Positions 7,190 through 10,729 of a stretch of 10,729 bases of DNA are shown one piece after another. A program made the translations under genes and the position numbers. This stretch comes from Bacillota bacterium. Its GTDB lineage: Bacteria; Bacillota; Clostridia; Lachnospirales; Lachnospiraceae. Within the stretch, counting starts at the first letter, position 1. Each line of letters begins with the position of its first letter. The stretch covers positions 1 through 10,729 of the forward strand of contig JAEYWQ010000108.1 of the NCBI GenBank assembly GCA_023428885.1. Direction: 5' to 3'. The notes under the pieces were generated by a model. That model searched no databases. It was not told where the DNA came from and saw only the letters and a program-made list of their open reading frames with translations.

Positions 7190-8083
7190 CTAATATTCTA
7201 CATCGTTGCCAAGCAATTTAAATTGAGCAAAGCTGATAAGTCCAATCATTGCTGCAAGAAATACACCAATGGTATTTGCATATCCGTATTCCGACAACTT
7301 AAATGCTTTTTCATACAAGTAATACATTAAAGTTGTAGTCGAATAGTTCGGTCCACCCGATGTAAGCAGCTGAATTAGGGAAAAACATTGGAAAGAGTTA
7401 ATTGTTGTTATAACTACGATATATAATGTTGTTGGTAAGAGTGCTGGCCATTTTATTTTCCAAAATAACTGAAACTTGGTAGCACCATCTACCTCAGCAG
7501 CTTCAATAAAAGATTTATCTATATTTCCCATTGAAGCAATATATAAGATGATTGGCTGTCCAACAGCTGTTGTAACCAGTATTACAACAATAGCTACAAG
7601 AGCATATTTCTTATCGCCCAGCCACATAATATTCCGATCGATAACTCCTAAACCATCCTTTAATATAAAGTTCATAATACCAGATAGTGGATCATATATC
7701 CATTTCCAAACTACTGTTACTGCAACTGTTCCTGTTACTACAGGAAGAAAGAATACACATCGAAAGAAGGAACGTGTAAACGCCTTTTTCTCATAGGTCT
7801 GTGATGAAACAAATAGTGAAAATCCAACTACAATTGGCACAGAGCCAACAACAATAATGAGTGTGTTTCTAAGTGCTTTTAAGAATACTTGATCTTTAAG
7901 TATATGTACGTAATTTTCAAGACCAATAAATTTGAAATCTGTCATTGTGTATTTAAAGAAACTTGTTACAATCCCAGTCCCCATTGGTACTAAGACAAAT
8001 ACGATAAAGAAAACCAGCACGGGAGCCAGAAAGCAATAGGATACCAGTGTCTCTCTTAATTTTAATTTACTTATCTTCTTCAT
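7190..8083 (-). CDS. Carbohydrate ABC transporter permease, MalF/UgpA-like (CUT1)
   Basis: First membrane subunit of the same importer. From the ATG at 8081-8083 it is 297 residues, the normal size. Helix 1 is at about 14-36 (VSYCFLAPVLVFFIVFVLVP), followed by the usual FVGLENY-like segment (here FIGLENYV) and the EAA loop EAAEVDGATKFQLFWKIKWP (194-213). TSGGPNYSTTTLMYYLYEKAF is typical of the family. A GTG nine codons upstream (8108-8110) would give 306 residues, but it lacks a good ribosome binding site, whereas GAGGG stands a few bases before the ATG and MKKISKLKLRE is a typical start; I prefer the ATG. It is separated from the binding-protein gene by 178 nt containing a strong stem-loop, which may lower permease expression relative to the binding protein. 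Confidence 0.92.
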   Translation of the reverse strand: MKKISKLKLRETLVSYCFLAPVLVFFIVFVLVPMGTGIVTSFFKYTMTDFKFIGLENYVHILKDQVFLKALRNTLIIVVGSVPIVVGFSLFVSSQTYEKKAFTRSFFRCVFFLPVVTGTVAVTVVWKWIYDPLSGIMNFILKDGLGVIDRNIMWLGDKKYALVAIVVILVTTAVGQPIILYIASMGNIDKSFIEAAEVDGATKFQLFWKIKWPALLPTTLYIVVITTINSFQCFSLIQLLTSGGPNYSTTTLMYYLYEKAFKLSEYGYANTIGVFLAAMIGLISFAQFKLLGNDVEY

Positions 8084-8193
8084 GTTTCCCTCACCAAAAT
8101 ACCTTTCCACTTATAATTTCTCTGGAACACCATTCTTTATCTTCGGCTTTCCGGACCTGTTATTAAACCAATTTTATCTAAGGTAATTTTACA

Positions 8194-8232
8194 TTCTCTC
8201 CGTGTACCAACTTCACAGGCACACGGAGAGAA
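8194..8232 (-). promoter_or_regulatory. Intergenic stem-loop between binding-protein and permease genes
   Basis: TTCTCTCCGTGTACC (8194-8208) and GGCACACGGAGAGAA (8218-8232) pair over 15 positions with one mismatch and a 9-nt loop. On the transcribed minus strand it is not followed by a T-run, so it is unlikely to be a simple terminator. It starts about 30 nt after the binding-protein stop. A likely role is protecting the upstream mRNA from 3' decay, giving more binding protein than permease, as with malE-malF intergenic structures. Confidence 0.7.
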
Positions 8233-8261
8233 AAATAGTTCAGTGTAATTTGTAAGCTTTA

Positions 8262-9632
8262 TTATTGTGCATTTGCAATTGATTGGTTTGCTTGTGCAAC
8301 AAATTCATCTGCTGCTGTCTGAGGATCCTTATCTCCATTCATAACTGCCTGAAGCATTGGGAACCAGTATGTTCTCATTTCTGCAAAACCGTCAATTGTA
8401 TTGTAGTATGGAGAGTAATATTTGGACCATGTAGCAAGTTCAGCCATTCTAGCATCTCCGCCATATACATCACCAAAGGACTGGCGAACTGGGAAGGAAC
8501 CTGTTCTTACAACATTCTTTGGACCCCATTCGGAATCATCACAGATAAATTGAATAAATTTCTTGGAAGCTGCGATCTTAGCGTCATCACCATTGTTAAA
8601 TACACAGAAGCCATTTACAAGGTACTCAAGTTCAGCTACCTTATCATCGGAAGGGAAAGTAACTTCGATAAATTCAACACCGCTGCCCTCTAATAATGCT
8701 TTTTGTGTACTTGGTTGTGCTGGTGACCATAATAATGTAAAGGAAGTCTGTCCATTTGCAAAGTTCTGGATATCATCACCACCATTGTAAGCAGAACCGT
8801 TCATGAGTAAACCATCGTTAACTGCATTCTGTATATAAGTAAGAGCTTTTACACCTGCTGCATCATTCACTGTATAAGTTGTAACTGCATCATCTGTAAT
8901 AGAACCGCTATAAAGGTTGGAGAAGAATGCTCTTGTTCCCTGATCTCCGCCCTGTCCACTACAGAATACAGAACCTGGATTATAACCTTTATCTCTTAAA
9001 GCTGTAATAACAGTTGTAAAATCATCGGTTGACCAGCCATCTTTAATTAAATCAGTAACACCGGCGTCATCACACATCGCTTTGTTGAATGCCATATAGA
9101 AAGGTGCTGAGCTGATTGGATACATATATGCAGTATCTCCTGCTTTACAAGCCTGTAATAAAGCATCGTTGTTCACATCTGCTGCTAATTCAGCTGTAAA
9201 CATATCATTAAGAGGAGCTAGCTTTCCTGATTTACCATAAGAGATAATTCGTCCAGGAGCATCAAATAAAACGTCACAGATAGTTCCACCTTCGATTGCT
9301 GCGATTATTTTCTCAGGACCTGATGTAAAGTCGATGGTTTCTAACTTCACTTTAACGTCTGGGTTAGCTGTTTGGAAAGCATCGATGATCTTCTGTTCAT
9401 AAGTTCCTAGACCATCATTAGCATTTTCCTGTGTAAATGTAGGAAATGCCCACCAGGTAATCTCTGTTACTTCATTGCTTGTTTTCGTTTCTGTTGTTGC
9501 TGGTGCTTCTGTTTTCACTGCTGCTGTTGTTGGTGTTTCTTTTACTGTTGAATCAGTTTTTGCTCCTCCGCATGCTGTTAGGCTAAGTAACATTGTACCT
9601 GCTAATAACATTGCCAAACCCTTTTTCTTCAT
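8262..9632 (-). CDS. Extracellular solute-binding lipoprotein, family 1 (sugar ABC transporter)
   Basis: High-affinity sugar receptor, tethered to the outer face of the membrane, that delivers substrate to the two permeases. The chosen ATG (9630-9632) has AAGGAGGA seven to eight bases upstream; an ATG eight codons earlier (9654-9656) lies upstream of that site and is rejected. From the chosen start the protein has 456 residues: a type II signal MKKKGLAMLLAGTMLLSLTAC with lipobox LTAC and lipidated C21, a Thr/Ala-rich linker to about residue 57, then a two-lobed family 1 (COG1653) binding fold starting ITWWAFPTF. A TWSKYYSPYYNTIDGFAEMR segment and the terminal ADEFVAQANQSIANAQ are typical of the class. 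It sits 69 nt after nanE in the same operon. Sialic acid or N-acetylmannosamine is the likely ligand by context; the sequence alone does not prove it. Confidence 0.92.
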   Translation of the reverse strand: MKKKGLAMLLAGTMLLSLTACGGAKTDSTVKETPTTAAVKTEAPATTETKTSNEVTEITWWAFPTFTQENANDGLGTYEQKIIDAFQTANPDVKVKLETIDFTSGPEKIIAAIEGGTICDVLFDAPGRIISYGKSGKLAPLNDMFTAELAADVNNDALLQACKAGDTAYMYPISSAPFYMAFNKAMCDDAGVTDLIKDGWSTDDFTTVITALRDKGYNPGSVFCSGQGGDQGTRAFFSNLYSGSITDDAVTTYTVNDAAGVKALTYIQNAVNDGLLMNGSAYNGGDDIQNFANGQTSFTLLWSPAQPSTQKALLEGSGVEFIEVTFPSDDKVAELEYLVNGFCVFNNGDDAKIAASKKFIQFICDDSEWGPKNVVRTGSFPVRQSFGDVYGGDARMAELATWSKYYSPYYNTIDGFAEMRTYWFPMLQAVMNGDKDPQTAADEFVAQANQSIANAQ

Positions 9633-9639
9633 TGTAATA

Positions 9640-9647
9640 TCCTCCTT
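9640..9647 (-). promoter_or_regulatory. Ribosome binding site that fixes the binding-protein start
   Basis: AAGGAGGA on the minus strand ends seven bases before the ATG at 9632. It lies inside the reading frame of the longer possible ORF, showing that the upstream ATG at 9656 is not the main start. Confidence 0.8.
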
Positions 9648-9701
9648 AGAATACATATATAGATTAGCTTTTTGCTAATTACTAACGATAACACCTTTTT
9701 A

Positions 9702-10400
9702 TTACATGGTTCTTTTCTTGATTACCTGTGCAAAACGTTTGGTAATATCCATTGGTCTTGTAATGGCTGTCCCTATTACTGCTGCAAATGCTCCTGCTTC
9801 AAGGACTTGTTCCAAATCCTCAGGACACCAAATCCCTCCTTCTGCGATGACAGGTTTACCACTATTTAAAGTTAGTTCTTTTATCATAGCCACATTAGGA
9901 ATTTTTGTTCCTTTTGTATATTCTGTATAACCGCTCATGGTGGTCCCTATAAAGTTAAACCCAAGTTCCGCTGCATGCATACCTTCTTCTATGGTAGAAC
10001 AATCTGCCATAAACAATTGATCTGGATATTTTTCTCTCACTTCTTTGAATAATTCATCCAGTAGCATTGACTCAGGTCTTATTCTATTCGTCGCATCCAT
10101 TGCTATAATCTCACACCCACAAGCAACAAGGGCATCTACTTCCTTCATTGTGGGAGTAATATAAATATTACAACCTTCATATTCCTGCTTAATTATTCCT
10201 ATCACTGGAAGGTTAACGGTTTTTTTTATCTCCATAATATCTACTACCGTATTCGCCCTAATTCCGGACGCTCCTCCAAGCATAGCCGCATATGCCATGC
10301 GACCCATTATGTAAGGACTGTATAAAGGTTCTTCTTTCAGTGCCTGACAGGAAACAATTATATTTCCCCGAATCTGATCCTTTATTTCTTCATTTGTCAC
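9702..10400 (-). CDS. nanE: N-acetylmannosamine-6-phosphate 2-epimerase
   Basis: Cytoplasmic TIM-barrel enzyme that interconverts N-acetylmannosamine-6-phosphate and N-acetylglucosamine-6-phosphate, linking sialic acid or ManNAc breakdown to the amino-sugar pathway (NagA, NagB). At 232 residues it is full length. Diagnostic features: IIVSCQALKEEPLYS (14-28), GASGIRAN (43-50), VIGIIKQEYEGCNIYITPT (66-84) containing the catalytic lysine K71, MDATNRIRP (101-109), MADCST (131-136), GTTMSGYT (152-159) and IAEGGI (185-190) with catalytic E187, then VIGTAITRP in the phosphate-binding region. The start is GTG (10398-10400), supported by AAGGAGGAA with six bases between; the nearby ATG is out of frame. 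It is the first gene of a block continuing into a sugar ABC transporter and a chemoreceptor. NanA and NanK are not in the window. Confidence 0.96.
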   Translation of the reverse strand: MTNEEIKDQIRGNIIVSCQALKEEPLYSPYIMGRMAYAAMLGGASGIRANTVVDIMEIKKTVNLPVIGIIKQEYEGCNIYITPTMKEVDALVACGCEIIAMDATNRIRPESMLLDELFKEVREKYPDQLFMADCSTIEEGMHAAELGFNFIGTTMSGYTEYTKGTKIPNVAMIKELTLNSGKPVIAEGGIWCPEDLEQVLEAGAFAAVIGTAITRPMDITKRFAQVIKKRTM

Positions 10401-10404
10401 AGAC

Positions 10405-10413
10405 TTCCTCCTT
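10405..10413 (-). promoter_or_regulatory. Ribosome binding site supporting the GTG start of nanE
   Basis: A strong AAGGAGGAA on the minus strand with AGGAGG ending six bases before GTG at 10400 supports a non-ATG start. No in-frame ATG lies at a suitable distance. Confidence 0.8.
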
Positions 10414-10505
10414 TTTCTTATTTCTTAAAACTCTTCACAACATTTAAGCTTTGTATTTTTTGACTGTGTTTTTTATGTATTTCATATTTTCGTTGTGCAA
10501 ATCTA

Positions 10506-10534
10506 ACTATAACATAAGAGAATATAATTTTCAA
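10506..10534 (-). promoter_or_regulatory. nanE operon promoter
   Basis: The minus strand reads TTGAAA (10529-10534), exactly 17 bp, then TATAGT (10506-10511), with TG one base upstream of the -10 (extended -10). Both boxes match 5 of 6 consensus bases. Transcription would start near 10499, giving a leader of about 100 nt before nanE. An A/T-rich tract lies just upstream of the -35. Confidence 0.78.
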
Positions 10535-10544
10535 TATTTATTTT

Positions 10545-10560
10545 AAAAAAATATTTTTTT
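10545..10560. repeat. 16-bp A/T palindrome between divergent promoters (UP element or operator)
   Basis: Seven A's, TA, then seven T's form a perfect palindrome centred almost midway between the -35 boxes of the nanE promoter and the plus-strand promoter. Such tracts are bent and can act as UP elements for both promoters or as a protein site. The function is inferred. Confidence 0.5.
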
Positions 10561-10565
10561 TATTG

Positions 10566-10594
10566 TTGAAATGAGAATTGCCTAGTGTTATGAT
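10566..10594 (+). promoter_or_regulatory. Divergent plus-strand promoter
   Basis: TTGAAA (10566-10571), 17 bp, TATGAT (10589-10594), with TG in the extended -10 position. Both boxes are 5 of 6 matches. Transcription would start near 10601 and run off the right edge, so it probably serves a divergent gene or small RNA beyond the window. Confidence 0.65.
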
Positions 10595-10632
10595 TAATTT
10601 GTAGAACATATCATGCCCGAAGGTCTTTTTAT

Positions 10633-10664
10633 TCAATAGGAAATATGAGGCAATTTCCTATTGA
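10633..10664 (+). repeat. Perfect 12-bp stem-loop in plus-strand leader
   Basis: TCAATAGGAAAT (10633-10644) and ATTTCCTATTGA (10653-10664) pair perfectly around the 8-nt loop ATGAGGCA. No T-run follows on either strand, so it is not a simple terminator. It begins about 30 nt after the predicted plus-strand start and would form in that transcript. The candidate short-ORF ATG (10645) lies in the loop. Confidence 0.7.
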
Positions 10665-10728
10665 GATTAGAGTGTCAAAAGCCATTTTCATCAAATTGCC
10701 ATTGCCACAGTGTAAATATGGCTTTTGA
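10645..10728 (+). CDS. Possible 27-residue leader peptide
   Basis: The ORF encodes a short basic and hydrophobic peptide (MRQFPIEIRVSKAIFIKLPL, then PQCKYGF) ending at TGA 10726-10728. AGGA precedes the ATG by only three bases, a weak site partly inside the upstream hairpin arm. The ORF begins in the loop of one hairpin and ends in the right arm of the next, downstream of a good promoter, which resembles the layout of a leader peptide. I recognise no homologue. It may be a chance ORF. Confidence 0.25.
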   Translation: MRQFPIEIRVSKAIFIKLPLPQCKYGF

Positions 10729-10729
10729 C
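10674..10729. repeat. Perfect 12-bp inverted repeat at the right edge
   Basis: GTCAAAAGCCAT (10674-10685) and ATGGCTTTTGAC (10718-10729) are perfect inverted repeats 32 bp apart; the second ends exactly at the window edge and the pairing may continue beyond it. It may be an attenuator or terminator stem in the plus-strand leader, or a short dispersed palindromic element. A T-run after it cannot be checked here. Confidence 0.6.

Noticed and set aside
8283..8693. 136-residue plus-strand ORF
   Set aside because: It is antisense to the binding-protein gene, lacks family features and is an artefact of codon use in the real gene.
9663..9679. Small hairpin ATTAGC-T5-GCTAAT between nanE and the binding-protein gene
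   Set aside because: A 6-bp A/T-rich stem with no T-run after it on the minus strand is too weak to call a terminator.
10436..10497. CACAAC (10436-10441) and GTTGTG (10492-10497) in the nanE leader
   Set aside because: A 6-bp inverted pair 50 bp apart is expected by chance; no supporting structure was seen between the arms.
10401..10530. Catabolite-repression (cre) site upstream of nanE
   Set aside because: No sequence close enough to TGNAANCGNTNNCA was found by eye in the leader or promoter.
10610..10630. Possible short terminator (GCC-CGAA-GGT followed by CTTTTTATT) on the plus strand
   Set aside because: Only three weak base pairs form the stem, and it would fall a few bases after the predicted start.

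Overview
The window comes from an AT-rich, low-GC Gram-positive bacterium. AAGGAGG-type ribosome binding sites, sigma-A promoters with extended -10 elements, lipoprotein-anchored binding proteins and the gene families point to Clostridia, most likely a saccharolytic Lachnospiraceae (Clostridium cluster XIVa, similar in style to Lachnoclostridium). The species is inferred from style; no marker gene is present.

Layout from left to right. (1) Positions 1-1883, minus strand: most of a secreted type I pullulanase whose C-terminus runs off the left edge. (2) 2037-2642, minus: an AzoR-type FMN flavoprotein. (3) 2825-3745, minus: a ketopantoate reductase (PanE/ApbA) family protein. (4) 3876-4070, plus: a 64-residue fragment resembling the C-terminal half of a Dps/MrgA protein, probably a decayed gene, followed by a very long terminator hairpin (4086-4153). 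(5) 4184-10400, minus: a five-gene block read in the order nanE, sugar-binding lipoprotein, two ABC permeases, methyl-accepting chemotaxis protein. (6) 10401-10729: a regulatory region with a strong minus-strand promoter for nanE, a back-to-back plus-strand promoter, and a structured plus-strand leader with a possible 27-codon ORF that reaches the right edge.

The nanE block appears to be an amino-sugar uptake operon. NanE converts N-acetylmannosamine-6-phosphate to N-acetylglucosamine-6-phosphate. The adjoining CUT1-type ABC transporter has no ATPase gene here, as is usual when a shared MsmK/MsiK-type ATPase is used, and would plausibly import sialic acid or N-acetylmannosamine. The chemoreceptor at the end of the block may let the cell swim towards the same compound. 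Intergenic RNA structures appear to tune the block: a 15-bp stem-loop between the binding protein and permease genes, and a terminator-like hairpin just before the chemoreceptor. No lyase (NanA) or kinase (NanK) gene lies in the window.

The pullulanase, azoR and panE genes look like single transcription units, each with an inverted repeat at or next to its putative promoter. The most notable non-coding signals are the divergent promoter pair with an A/T palindrome between the two -35 boxes, and the structured leader to its right.
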